Both the position numbers and the translations under genes were made by a program. A stretch of 64,000 nt of DNA from Hysterium pulicare CBS 123377 (lineage: Eukaryota > Ascomycota > Dothideomycetes > Hysteriales > Hysteriaceae): assembly GCA_000467715.1 (NCBI GenBank), contig AJFK01000318.1:1-64000 (forward strand). The letters run 5' to 3'. How positions within the stretch are numbered: the stretch's first letter is position 1; every line of letters begins with the position of its first letter. The notes under the pieces are model-generated. The model was not told the DNA's origin and searched no databases. It saw nothing but the letters and a program-made list of their open reading frames with translations. Of this stretch, positions 21,657 to 31,913 are shown one piece after another.

Positions 21657-22173
21657 GTATGACGTCCATTATCAAGAAGGGAACAGAAAAGAGAAAATAG
21701 AGGATAGATGGACGCAAAATGGCGAAACAAGATGGCGACCTTGTGATACGAGGATAAAGGTTGAGGAAGAAGGTAACCGGAACTTGAAGGAATCCTTTGC
21801 AGGAAGGGGATTAGGTTACGCTACCCTATCTACCACAATTAGTACACCCTCTGGAAAGCGGGAAAGAGGTGGATACAATACCTGGTTGCGAGACAACACA
21901 AATCTTGCCGCACAGAGTGATAGAGTCTAGGCCGTACTGAGCCTACAAATGTATGCAGTAAAGCAATATATTGTGCATTGCCAATAGTCCGGGTATGAAG
22001 GCGGAGGAAACCTGAATGCAAGCCAGAGAATGCCCCGAGCTTGTGAAAGACATCTGGAGGGGGAAAAGACTGAAATTGAGTGAAGAGCAAATCGCTCCGC
22101 TCTATGCAATTGTAATAACATTGGCTGCAAGATGTATGACCCCAGATAACCAATGAACAGAACAGAATGCCTC

Positions 22174-22361
22174 CATGCTGACGTCTACCAAACCCTACTA
22201 GCATTCCCGAAGGCTATCGTTCAGGTAAGGTTCCGATAACCAGCGACAGGCCGGATCAATCTGGGTTCAGTCACTCTTGGCCGTTCTTACGGGTCTGCTG
22301 CTATAGGCAACATTGTCGAAAACGACAGAAATGCCAGTCTAGCTCCGCTTCCGAACTGGCC
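22174..22361 (+). repeat. ~190-bp gene-fragment repeat, copy 3
   Basis: This copy again starts CATGCTGACGTCTACC and keeps the CAGGTAAGGTTCCGATAACCAG region and the DRNAS-encoding end. It has small indels that break the frame. A (TG)n microsatellite follows at about 22378-22396. Confidence 0.6.
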
Positions 22362-23915
22362 GATTTTGGAAAATTGTGGGTGTGTGTGTGTGTGTGCAGA
22401 GATATGATGAGGATGAAAAAAGTGGAGATGTTCGCATACCTTTGCTGCGTGCATGGCGGCGTAACCAGAATATCGAAGTTGAGCAGCCTACTATGTGGGT
22501 GATGTAGCGAGCTTACTCGGCGAATTGCCGCAGCAAGCACACGATCTAGTAGGAGAATGGAGCTATATAGGAGTGGCTATTTCAAATTAGCGTACGAAAG
22601 AGCAGAGGGCGTTGCGTTATAAGATCTCACCAGTGATTTGTACTGCTTGTCGACCAGCGAACGGAGGCGCTTCGTTGTAACTTGTGAGACCATGGACCAA
22701 GATACGCAAGATGTTGTTCAAATTCTCAGAAATGAAAGTAAATGGGTATGTAGAAGGCCAACGTCATGATGCAAGTTTTGACTCTTCTTCAAGTTGTTGG
22801 GGTTGTAGCAGAAGGGGAGCCAAGTTTACTTGATTTCACGCGACCGCGTGCCGAAGAGGACTAGTCCCTTTTCAATCTTAGACCCTCCGCATCTGGTCAA
22901 TGGGATGATGCACGATACCAATCTTCAGATCGTAACTTGTCGTCACTACTGGTGCAGTAAGCCCGGTTGCTGGACGACAGTTCACTGCTGCATCAGTTAC
23001 GACACTGCCATGCGGTTTTATGAAAGCAGGAGAAGGTGCATTCTTGAATGACAGTTTACAAGCTCAGAGTATAAGATAAGTCTGCAATTACTTTTGATTT
23101 TGACTGGCTGAGAGCAATTGATATGTGTATACAGACGCGTAATTGCCACTCTTACAGAAAGCTCTGTGAGCTTCAATCTGCCTTTTACTCTCTTATGCCA
23201 TCGATGATGCAACCTCTCCATGCTCAAGATACCTTTGTCGTCCTATTTTCGATTCAATATACCTGCACCAGACATGATCGATTGCGTTCGCCGTTGGAGC
23301 ACTCGCATCCATGCCAATCGACTTGTATCTCATCGTTCCTAAGGCGATAGCAGTTGGATCAAAAGCTATGATTAGCAAAATGCTAGGAAATGGAGAGGAA
23401 GCCTTTTAGGAGGCGATTACTTTCTAGATGAATAGGATCAATGCCAGAGTCATGATCGTCTCTGCAATGACAATGGGTGGCGAGTTGTATACAACACATA
23501 ATCTCCTACTGGTAGTGATAGCTTCAATGACAACTGGTACTCATATCTACAACTTCCCGGCTCTAGTAGAGCAAAAGGAGGTCTAGAGAACTCGTCGCTA
23601 ATCTAGTTACACTTGCTCTATTAGCTAGAAGCCACCCCGAAAATCTTCAACTGCAAGATGGTAGACCAATCCTGGAAAATATCTGACGAAAGAAGAGCGG
23701 AATGATTGGCATGTTATTAAGGAATTGAAACTTTTGAAATCTACGCATTGTGTTTCAAGTAGGTAATATGCTTTGCCATTTAGTTTTTCGGTTCCTTATT
23801 GCGTCTCTCTGAGAGACCTAGTATACAAGATATGAATTATCCAGCGCCATCAGAGATTGTCAGATTGACAGTGTCCTATTCGTGTCGACAAATGTAGCTC
23901 GTTCGCTCCATAGCT
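22362..23915. other. Intergenic, no gene seen
   Basis: Only short overlapping open frames occur. It contains the downstream region of gene C (minus strand), and I recognise neither RNA genes nor repeats beyond the (TG)n tract. Confidence 0.45.
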
Positions 23916-24841
23916 TTAGAAGTCCACACCAGCTCCTCCCTCTTGCGCATCTTCACCCTCCACCTTGATCTCGACATCGCCAACATCAGAGTCGCCAGAA
24001 TGAGCCTCGGACAGTTCAGAATAGCGAACCCTCGTTTCCTCCCGCCTCTTTTCCTTCTTCCCAAAATACTCCAGCATCTTTTTCATCTTCTGGCGACGAA
24101 CTTCATCCGCATCACGACTCGACTGCTCAGCATCCTCCCTCGCCCGCCAGATCTCCGTGCATATCTTCGAAATCTCCTGCTCAATTATCCTCATCCTCTC
24201 ATGCGTGATTCCTTTCCTTGCCAGCCAGTTTTTCTTTTGGCCACGCTTTAGAGGGACCACAAAAGTTCGCACAACGTCACCAATGCGTCGTTGATCAGTA
24301 TCTACAATATAGATCTCGCGGCGCATTTCTAGAGGTAGACGGGAGATGATGGCGTCTTCAGAGATGTAGGAGCCTCCCACATCGGCGTTAGAACTCATTG
24401 GCGGAGTGAGAGTGAACTCGTTCGTGTTGGTGATTGCCAGCTTCTTGTCAATTACGCGTTGAGGCATCTCGGGACGAGGGTCGAGGCAAGTTATGATGCG
24501 GCCGTCATCGTCGGAGTCTCCGTAATCTTCCCATTCCGAGAGAGGGTCGCTCAATTCGGATGAATCGTCCTCCTCCGGGGCTGTGAGGGTAGCTTGGGAA
24601 TCGTACGCTGTGAGAGTGACTTGAGAATCATAGGCAGTAAGGGTGACCTGAGAGTCATCGACTGTGAGGGTGGATTGAGAGCCATAGGCAGTGAGGGTGG
24701 CTTGAGAATCGTCGGCAGTGAGGGTGGCTTCTGAATCGTGCTCCTCCTCAACTTTGAGGGTTGCTTGCATGGCTAAAGGAAACGGATTAGTAAAACAGTC
24801 TATATCTTGGGCGCATACTTACTTTGAGGTTTCGGCGGCAT
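23916..24841 (-). CDS. Motif-family protein C with TLTA-type repeats
   Basis: This is an unrecognised 291-residue protein in two exons, 24823-24841 (MPPKPQ plus one base) and 23916-24772. The intron of 50 nt has donor GTAAGT, a TACTAAT branch site and a TTTAG acceptor. After the start, six tandem 8-residue repeats of the type TLTAYDSQ (24-nt units, about 24590-24740) precede an acidic stretch. A middle region contains EDAIISRLPLEMRREIYIVD. The family-like block KKNWLARKGITHERMRIIEQ is only a partial match to W-F-D-R-x-x-I. A long Arg/Glu/Lys helix (REDAEQSSRDADEVRRQKMK) probably forms a coiled coil. The helical FN block is absent. The tiny first exon is inferred from perfect splice signals and the MPPK-type start shared with gene I. 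Confidence 0.7.
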
Positions 24842-25434
24842 GACGAGGGCGGTTTGTGAAAGTAGTAGAGTGGTAGGTAGAAGAGAGAGTATTTGAAGTG
24901 GTCACGGCGGCGCCTGAACATTCACTCACGTGGCACACTGAAGAAGAGTTTGCCAAGTTCAACCACACATTTCAATTCACTGATCACGAACAAATAGGAA
25001 ATTTGTGTCACTCTAGAGCCTAGACATGGAGATTGTACATTGTGAAATTCCTGACTACGAGAATCAAAAATCAAAGAAATCCAGAGACCCAAACACTTGA
25101 CCTATTCACCACCTACGCTCGCCACAGTCTATAAACCAGTATCAATCCCATAGAACCTCTTCAATATGGGCTGGTGCCTTGGATATTGTTGGGGCTAGAT
25201 AGTGTTAGTAACCCTGAACCAATGCGCCTAGATGGAGGGAAATGTCCGGTCACGGTCTCTGAAACAATAGTAGAACATACTTTTGAAGAAATCGACGAGA
25301 TACTTCCGGATGTTGTTGGAAATGATGACAGTTGACTATTTCAGAAGAAGATTAGTGAAATACAAACAAGATGAAAGAAACATGTGAAATTGTAGCGCGA
25401 GGACGTGGTGCAACTAGAGTAAAGACCATGTGTC
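24842..25434. other. Promoter side of gene C, otherwise empty
   Basis: No gene is recognised. The region immediately upstream of 24841 is T/C-rich on the minus strand, as is usual for fungal leaders. Confidence 0.4.
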
Positions 25435-25804
25435 TCAGGTCAAACTCCAATGTTGCATCTGGCTACCCAGCCCTTCAACAACCATGCATACCACACCTGC
25501 GCCGAAGCCGGGGGTTCGCAATCGTGCTGAAAGACTGAGTTCAATCTTGGCCTGCAGTATCAGTGACATTACCAGGAGAACGACGTAATGCTACCTTCTT
25601 TTTCAGCCGGGGCTCAGACAAGTGTAGCGTTTAATAAAAAACAGAGGTCATGGACTCCACAGGTCCTACACATGCACGCATACCGCCGCCTTTGCCTTGG
25701 GTAACGCTTACCGAGACCACAGGAGACAGGACGAGGGCGCTATACATGGCGGTGCCGGGTGTCGTACCCTTCTTTTGCAGTATTTGCATGTCATCATTGC
25801 CCAT
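25435..25804 (-). CDS. Candidate 69-residue gene
   Basis: The exons 25712-25804 and 25435-25551 join in phase across a 160-nt intron (GTAAGC...CTGCAG). They encode MGNDDMQILQKKGTTPGTAM, YSALVLSPVVS and AKIELSLSARLRTPGFGAGV, ending MQHWSLT. Upstream on the same strand are a TATA-like TATAAAC (25951-25956) and a donor-like CATCGTAAGTAC, so a leader intron is possible. No family is recognised, and the intron is longer than its neighbours. It could be real but is weakly supported. Confidence 0.28.
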
Positions 25805-26469
25805 AGAGGGGAGAGGGAAGATGGGAAAAGGTGGAGAGATCTGAGTTACAGAGGCGGAGTGTACTTACGATGAGAAGCACAGGCGGCTGCAGAGTGAGAG
25901 TTTGGTGTTGTTGTGAAGGAAGAGAAGGAGACGGCAGAAAATAAACTTTGTTTATATGTGCGGCAAGGCGCCGGGGCCACCTTCACCGGAAGCAAACTAG
26001 GCCGTTTCTCCGTCATCTAGCGTATTCTGCTTGTATACTAGTTTTAAGCAGAGGCGGAGCTTGGTCAGTGTTATGAGAAGGTTCTTTCCAAACAGCATTC
26101 TGCGTATTACTACCAATATCCCAATTTCTCGAGCCAAACCCTACCCAATACGATCGAGTTATGGGATCATGAACAAATCAAGATGCCGTCAGTGAGCACG
26201 GTACGATCAATCTATGGGATAGCTATCATTGCGCTGAGGCGCCAATGAACCCTCATTGATTCTCTTCCATGCTTCTGATACAATTAGCTACTATGAGGTA
26301 TATTGAAGCTAATGAGTTCCACATTTCAGGCCCCCAAACATGTCGAATCCTCTATTCCTCCTCCTTCCGGTTCTATAGAGATCGATCAGCACTCGTTCTA
26401 TGGATCAGGAAATAGCAATACCCTACCTTCCATGGTCTCTCCGATATTTCGTTCCTTCTCAGCCACCAG
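25805..26469. other. Intergenic, with TATA-like site at 25951-25956
   Basis: Apart from the TATA-like string on the minus strand and the presumed leader of the 25.4-25.8 kb candidate, nothing is recognised. Confidence 0.4.
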
Positions 26470-26958
26470 CTACATCCTCTCAGCCTCATCCTTCTCCTTC
26501 CAAACGGCGCTAGCCCAACAATTGAGAAGGGTGATGGCTTGCCGATCATACCAATTGGCAGGTGGAGCATGCACAAACTCCTTCCGAAAAGGAGGTCTTT
26601 CTGCATCCTCAGCAGGAATCAAGAGCCGAACCTTCAGTTTATTCTTCTGGTCGACACCAGTTCCATCCCCATTGGCAATATATCGACCGCGGATAAAAGG
26701 GGTGCGATCGGTGCTTTCGGTAAAGTGCTCATCTTCTGAGACTAGCCTTGACTCGTGAATTTGAGTTCCGGCAAGGAGAAAGCGACTTGAGGAAGGGCAA
26801 TCCGTTGCTGTGGAAAAGTGCGGAGCTGCACACCGGATAGATGGAGGTACTGGCGGAGGGCGGGCAGGACGAGGACGGACAGGCTTTGCGTCACGGGAAG
26901 ACAGTCTTTCATCGCTCTGAGAGCTGTCGATGGATGTTGAAGAGAAGAGATTGCCCAT
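26470..26958 (-). CDS. Motif-family protein D, short, with N-myristoylation-like start
   Basis: This single-exon gene of 162 residues starts at the ATG at 26958 in a good context. The protein begins MGNLFSSTS, which fits the N-myristoylation pattern (Gly2, Ser6), so membrane association is plausible. An Arg/Pro-rich stretch (RPRPARPPPVPPS) follows, and near the C terminus the family block APPANWYDRQAITLLNCWAS. It stops right after KEKDEAERM, where its relatives continue into the helical FN block. The same frame stays open for another 23 codons after the stop (VAEKERNIGETMEGR), so a premature stop in a once longer gene is likely. A longer upstream frame from 27141 exists but reads like leader sequence. 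Confidence 0.6.
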   Translation of the reverse strand: MGNLFSSTSIDSSQSDERLSSRDAKPVRPRPARPPPVPPSIRCAAPHFSTATDCPSSSRFLLAGTQIHESRLVSEDEHFTESTDRTPFIRGRYIANGDGTGVDQKNKLKVRLLIPAEDAERPPFRKEFVHAPPANWYDRQAITLLNCWASAVWKEKDEAERM

Positions 26959-27526
26959 TGTGATGAGAAGGATAAAAAGGTTTGTATTCAACACTTTGAG
27001 GTGGTAGAAACTTGAAGGATGGTGAGAGAGATTCCAACGAGATGTAAGTTTTAGAAGGTTCAAATCCAGGTAAGAGAATAGGAAACTGAACAGTGAATTG
27101 CAGAAAGTTGTCGCCTGATCAGGCTTAGACCGCCAAATCATTTCGCTGTATCAGCAGACTTGAAGTTTATCTAATCGCAATTCACCTCTCTCTTACCGCT
27201 GGCTGGTCTTTCCATGTTCCTCGTTACACAGACCACACTTGGTCTTGGATCCACGTGATAACCTTGTGGCGCAGCTATAGGTAGTAATACCTGGTGTTCA
27301 ATCAGCCATCTGCCCCTTTTTCATGTGATTAGGAAGCGATGTTGCTGATATGCGGATTTCTATGCTAGCTCCGTCTAACCCCGCACCGTTCTTCGGACAT
27401 CGCAACCATCCCGATTCTGGCTCCGGATCATCCGAAAGACTATGACGCTGCTTAAGACGACTTAGTCCCGCTGTTATCCATATCAATTCTTGCGTCCATA
27501 TCATTACCAGACGGCTCTTGATCAAG
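26959..27526. other. Intergenic between divergent genes D and the SDR
   Basis: This is a divergent spacer holding the presumed promoters of gene D (minus) and the SDR gene (plus). No further gene is recognised. Confidence 0.4.
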
Positions 27527-28340
27527 ATGTCTACTTCGCCTGTAGTTCTCATCACAGGTGACGACCATCCAGAAAGATTAATTGCTACTATGCTAAGATC
27601 ATACAGGAGCAAATCAAGGACTAGGCTTCTACGCAGCCCAGCTTCTCGCCCAGTCTTCTAATTCCTATACAATTCTCATTGGTTCGCGCAGCCTTTCCAA
27701 TGGCGAAAATGCGGTCTCCAAGCTCCTCCCCGCAGTCAACAACACGATCACCAAGATCTCCACCCTCCAACTCGACATCACCTCTTCGGAATCTATTTCC
27801 GCTGCAGTTGAGAAAATCACAAGCGACTATGGCCGTCTCGATGTTCTCATCAACAATGCAGCCATCGGCTCCGCTTCCGGTGGCGCAATGAGCCAGAAAC
27901 TGACTGACTGGCTCCCGGTCTTCCAAACCAACGTAGTTGGCACAGCGGCCTGCACCGAAGCCTTCCATCCGCTTCTCTGCAAGTCCTCCGATCCCAAACT
28001 CATTACCCTTTCCTCCTCTATGGGTTCCATCACCATCGCTGAGTCCACCCCTCCTCACCCACTCGTTACGACTGCCAGCCCTTACCGTGCTTCTAAGGCG
28101 GCGGTAAATATGATGATGGTGGAGTGGAATAAGAATTTCAAGAAAGACGGCATTAGAGTTTGGGGGGTCGATCCGGGTCTTTGTGCTACTGAATTTGCTG
28201 GAGAGTATTCGAGGACGAAGGGGAGAGATCCGACTGAGGGGGCGAGGATTGTGGTGGAGTGTGTGGAGGGGCTGAGAAATCATCAGACGGGGAAGGTTTG
28301 TTGGGAGCAGGGTGGCGAGGGTGGTGTAAGACCTTGGTAG
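27527..28340 (+). CDS. Short-chain dehydrogenase/reductase
   Basis: This is a classical SDR of 254 residues, usual length for the family, in exons 27527-27557 and 27607-28340 with a 49-nt intron that splits the cofactor motif. The joined N terminus reads VVLITGANQGLGFYAAQLLA, which contains the TGxxxGxG nucleotide-binding motif. LDVLINNAAIGS gives the NNAA motif, and SPYRASKAAVNMMM gives the catalytic YxxxK, with the serine in LSSSMGS. It should be a cytosolic NAD(P)H-dependent oxidoreductase acting on a small alcohol or carbonyl. It resembles fungal carbonyl-reductase-like SDRs, but the substrate cannot be read from sequence. It sits inside the motif-family cluster, opposite in strand to its neighbours. 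Confidence 0.9.
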
Positions 28341-28749
28341 CTGCTGGTTCAAGCTCCAGATAGCATTAGGTTTCAAGGATCAGGAAGAAGGAGGGGACAT
28401 AACTTATTATTAGAAGCAAGACTCATGATCTTCCAATTCAGCCTATTGCTATACTGTTACATTGATGCTTGGAACTTCGCAAGAGTAGCGTGATAGAGGC
28501 AAGCGTGAGACATTGATTTTTCACTCCCCCAAGGCTCGAGTTGATTGTGCAGGCGTGTGGAATATTATTTGTGTGTGCCAACAGCAGGTGTAGGCCTGTT
28601 CATTCCGTAGTATGATATTTGCTATGGTACATCAAGCAGTCTGTTATGCATGTCACACATCACATGTCTCACTGAGTTCTATCCTGCCGTAGCCCTCATG
28701 GCATAATCAATCCATCAATGATGTAAGTTCCGCATTGAACACCTCACTT
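28341..28749. other. Convergent spacer, SDR and gene E
   Basis: The 3' ends of two convergent genes meet here. No gene or clear terminator hairpin is seen. Confidence 0.4.
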
Positions 28750-30009
28750 CTAATCCAGATCTTCGCCCAGCATCTTGAAAGTCTCTGGAATATAGCGCAC
28801 CTCACTGTCGTATCCGGTTGGGACTTGTCCAGCATCGTACGTTGCTTTGTGTGTGCGATACTCGAATAGAATCGCCTGTAGTGTTCTCTCCTTTCGAGGT
28901 TCAGGGAATGGATCAACAAGATCTCCCTGAAATCGTTCATTGAACAACTTCGTGACAACCTTCAGCTCAATCTTCTTGCTGCCACCGAAGAGATTAGCGA
29001 GGAACTCGCGCTCACGTGGTCCAAAGTTCTTCTCATTACTCGTGATGGGCACTTCGCCTTTGCGGTAGAACCTGCCATAGCGACCCAGCTCAGTCCTCAT
29101 AGATGGTTTTGTGCGTGCCGGTCGTGGATTAGAGTCTGCTCCGATAATTTTGCCGGCAAAATTGGCATTGAAAGCTGCAAGGGTGTCAGTCAAGAGGACA
29201 TCGCTGGTCTTTTTAACGCCACTATCAACATGCGCTTTGATTGCGGAGGCCAACCAAGCCCGTTCCTCCATGATATATGGACCGACGACCGTTTTTGCCG
29301 TTCTGCCAGTGATGCGGCGGATGTTCTGCGTGCGCCATTGGTTTAGTGTGGAGATTACTTTGCGATCAAACCAATCTTTTGGTGGAGTATGTCCGACAAC
29401 ATAGCGACGGGTAGGGCCCTCTAGGTACATTATAAGGCTGTTTGACTGATCCGCACCCACGGAGAACTGGGCACCTTGATACTCAATCCAAGTAGCTGGA
29501 GCATTCGGGTATTTGGCTGTTGGAAGTTTGAAGAGATAACCGTTGTTTCCCATTCTAAACGCGCGAAGAACGATGGGCTTTGAATTTGTCTGCGCAATTG
29601 TTGCGTTGTTCGTCGTGGTGGAGGCTGCGAGAGATGCAGACGCAGGCAGTGTGATTTCTTCGTATGCTTCTGCCGCGTCTTCCTCTTCGCCATCTTTGTC
29701 TCCGTATGTGCCATCCTCCTCCTGAGATGCCCTATCGTCATCCTCATCCTCATCATTTTCTGACCCATGGTTACCATCTATGCTTGCATCCAAACCCGTA
29801 CCAGGCGAGTCGACGTTACTGTTATTATTGCTGACGTTTCGATTTCTTGCTGAGCGAATATTGCGAGATGACTGTCCGGTAGAACGAAGTGGCATGGTAG
29901 TAGCGAGCGCAAGGTCGTTGCTAGAAGACGCGAATATTGGGGCGTGCGTGCTTGTATTTGGTTTCGGCATTATCGTCGGGGGAGTGGAGTTAGGATTGTG
30001 TCCAGTCAT
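28750..30009 (-). CDS. Motif-family protein E, most complete member
   Basis: This single-exon gene of 419 residues has the family layout in full. In order: a Ser/Asn/Thr-rich N terminus; an acidic run (about 84-117, EDEDDDRASQEEDG); a possible beta-rich stretch (about 147-205, IVLRAFRMGNNGYLFKLP); the block HTPPKDWFDRKVISTLNQWR (207-226) followed by TQNIRRITGR; a first helical block (249-320, EERAWLASAIKAHVDSG and LAAFNANFAG, ending FYRKGEVP); and a second (332-397, REREFLANLFGGSKK, TKLFNERFQGDL, ending TYDAGQVP). The two helical blocks are internal repeats of each other. No known domain is recognised. An alternative ATG 13 codons in (MPKPN) is possible. Together with K it is the best template for searching the family. 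Confidence 0.8.
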   Translation of the reverse strand: MTGHNPNSTPPTIMPKPNTSTHAPIFASSSNDLALATTMPLRSTGQSSRNIRSARNRNVSNNNSNVDSPGTGLDASIDGNHGSENDEDEDDDRASQEEDGTYGDKDGEEEDAAEAYEEITLPASASLAASTTTNNATIAQTNSKPIVLRAFRMGNNGYLFKLPTAKYPNAPATWIEYQGAQFSVGADQSNSLIMYLEGPTRRYVVGHTPPKDWFDRKVISTLNQWRTQNIRRITGRTAKTVVGPYIMEERAWLASAIKAHVDSGVKKTSDVLLTDTLAAFNANFAGKIIGADSNPRPARTKPSMRTELGRYGRFYRKGEVPITSNEKNFGPREREFLANLFGGSKKIELKVVTKLFNERFQGDLVDPFPEPRKERTLQAILFEYRTHKATYDAGQVPTGYDSEVRYIPETFKMLGEDLD

Positions 30010-31913
30010 ACTGACGAAGGTCTCGGAGCTTCAAGACAGGGTGTACCTAGGAGTAAGTACGAGGCTGGTCTTTGTTTGGAACATCGTACTTATCTGATTG
30101 TGGTTGGAATTGGAGCTCAAGCCCATGAAGAAAGTTGCTCGCAGACAATGTGCATCAGGCCCACGCACTATGAACACTTCTCAATCAGACAACACTCTTA
30201 GCGAGTTTTGAAATCGGATAACAATGCGGAGTTAGATAGACTCACAAGCTAAGTGTAATGCTGGGTTCAGATTGAAAGCTGCAGCAAGTGGTAGATCACA
30301 TGGAATGAAAGCTTAGTTTCATAATCAGTGTAGCGCTCAAAGAAGCTGATGACAATATTGATGTGTAGATGCGTCCATCAAATTTTTCACAGGAAGATGC
30401 TCTCAGGAATATTATGGAGTCTTGAAGGCACGTGAAATGAGAGTAACTGAGACTCAAAGAAGGCAAACATTTAAGTTTGACTCATCTTAGTAGTCTGACA
30501 GGCATTTCTTTTCCATGATGCACTCAATCTAGACATGATGGCGTGGAGGAGTTGGGAGTTTGAGTCACGAAGTTGCCCATCACTGTTCAAAGTGAACACA
30601 TATTCAGCACATAATCGTGGTAAAATCGTTGCATTAAGGCTATCACTAGGTAAGGGTATTATGATATAGTGCATGCAGCATGCATTTGAAAGATAAGGCG
30701 GACTTCTTGAAGTGGTTAATTAGCAGGCAATATCCTTTGAAAGGTTAACATTCTACTCTGTTCACAATGTAAGAGTGATATGACTGATAGAGCTTTATTA
30801 GATCTTTTCAATTCATGCAATTAAATCATCCTGTTAACAATATAGCATTTCACCTATCACAGCTGCCAAGCTTCCAAATTCGGCACACTGCCTCCTAGTA
30901 GATACCATGTGATCACTGCTGCCAGCTGGATCACGCTAGGCACCCTTCCCCAAGTTTTACAATCTTCCATGACCCTCATACCCATCCAAATCAAGCCTAG
31001 TAGCAGGTTGATCTCGCTTGCCGGCATGCCAAGGATTCGTCCACAAAAAGGCCTCCGCCCCGTTCCACTTCCTTTCTTCTTTCTTCAAACATGCGAGTCT
31101 TCCAAGTCTGGCACCCGCTGGGAATTCTGAGGCTCAACAATCTCAGGATTCTGGATTGATTAACCTCATTGCACATCGAGGTGGATCTCTTCATTAGACC
31201 TACGGGTCTGGCGGCACAATTTTTGCTTTCACCATGCGATTACGCATCCTTTCTTTTCATTGATATCGTCAGCTTGTCTGGTGTATTGAAGAAGAGATCA
31301 AACTTCATGCTATAATTGCCACTGCAACTGTATTGGCATCACTGACAATGTGACAGGTTGCACCAGTTGCAGTTCTGAAGTTTATGTTGGTGTACACGTC
31401 GCTACTGTTGAATCGTTATTGTTCTGACGCTGAACTTGGTACGCGTCGCTACTGTTAATCTGTTGCTGTTTTTACAAAGTGTTTTGTCCTAGGATTCAGT
31501 TGACTATAACATCCATATATAGACGCACAAATCTAAGTTACAGTGAACTCCCAAAATTGAGAAATTAGAAACTACTCAGCATGCAAACAGTAATGATGAA
31601 ATTTGACCCGCACGTAGAATCTGGTGGTTCCAGTAACATGGACGGTGACCTTCGAGGTGGCCGCAATGCTGCTCGTTTTCAGCACAAGGTCAAGTCACGA
31701 ATTCAGAAACTTTTTCAATAACATGATTTGATGAAGCACAATCTATGCATAATATCCAGTCGGATACGTAAGTTAAGTCCTCCGGAACTGCGTTCTTGAC
31801 CCCATTACCCTTACGGCCATCCCAAGAAGTGAAGATGTCACGCCTGAGACTGCGTTATTGTGGTCCTTGATTGTCAATGTCACCGGACTCGAACGCCATG
31901 CCTTCACGTTCCA
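30010..31913. other. Long intergenic stretch, AT-rich, no gene seen
   Basis: Open frames are short and there are no convincing splice pairs. A small imperfect direct duplication around 31398-31470 repeats a CGTCGCTACTGTT string. The 30880-31140 part is more GC-balanced and could be a relic, but no family is recognised. Confidence 0.4.

Noticed and set aside
27621-28376. Minus-strand frame of 251 codons
   Set aside because: It is antisense to the SDR gene, whose catalytic motifs are all on the plus strand.
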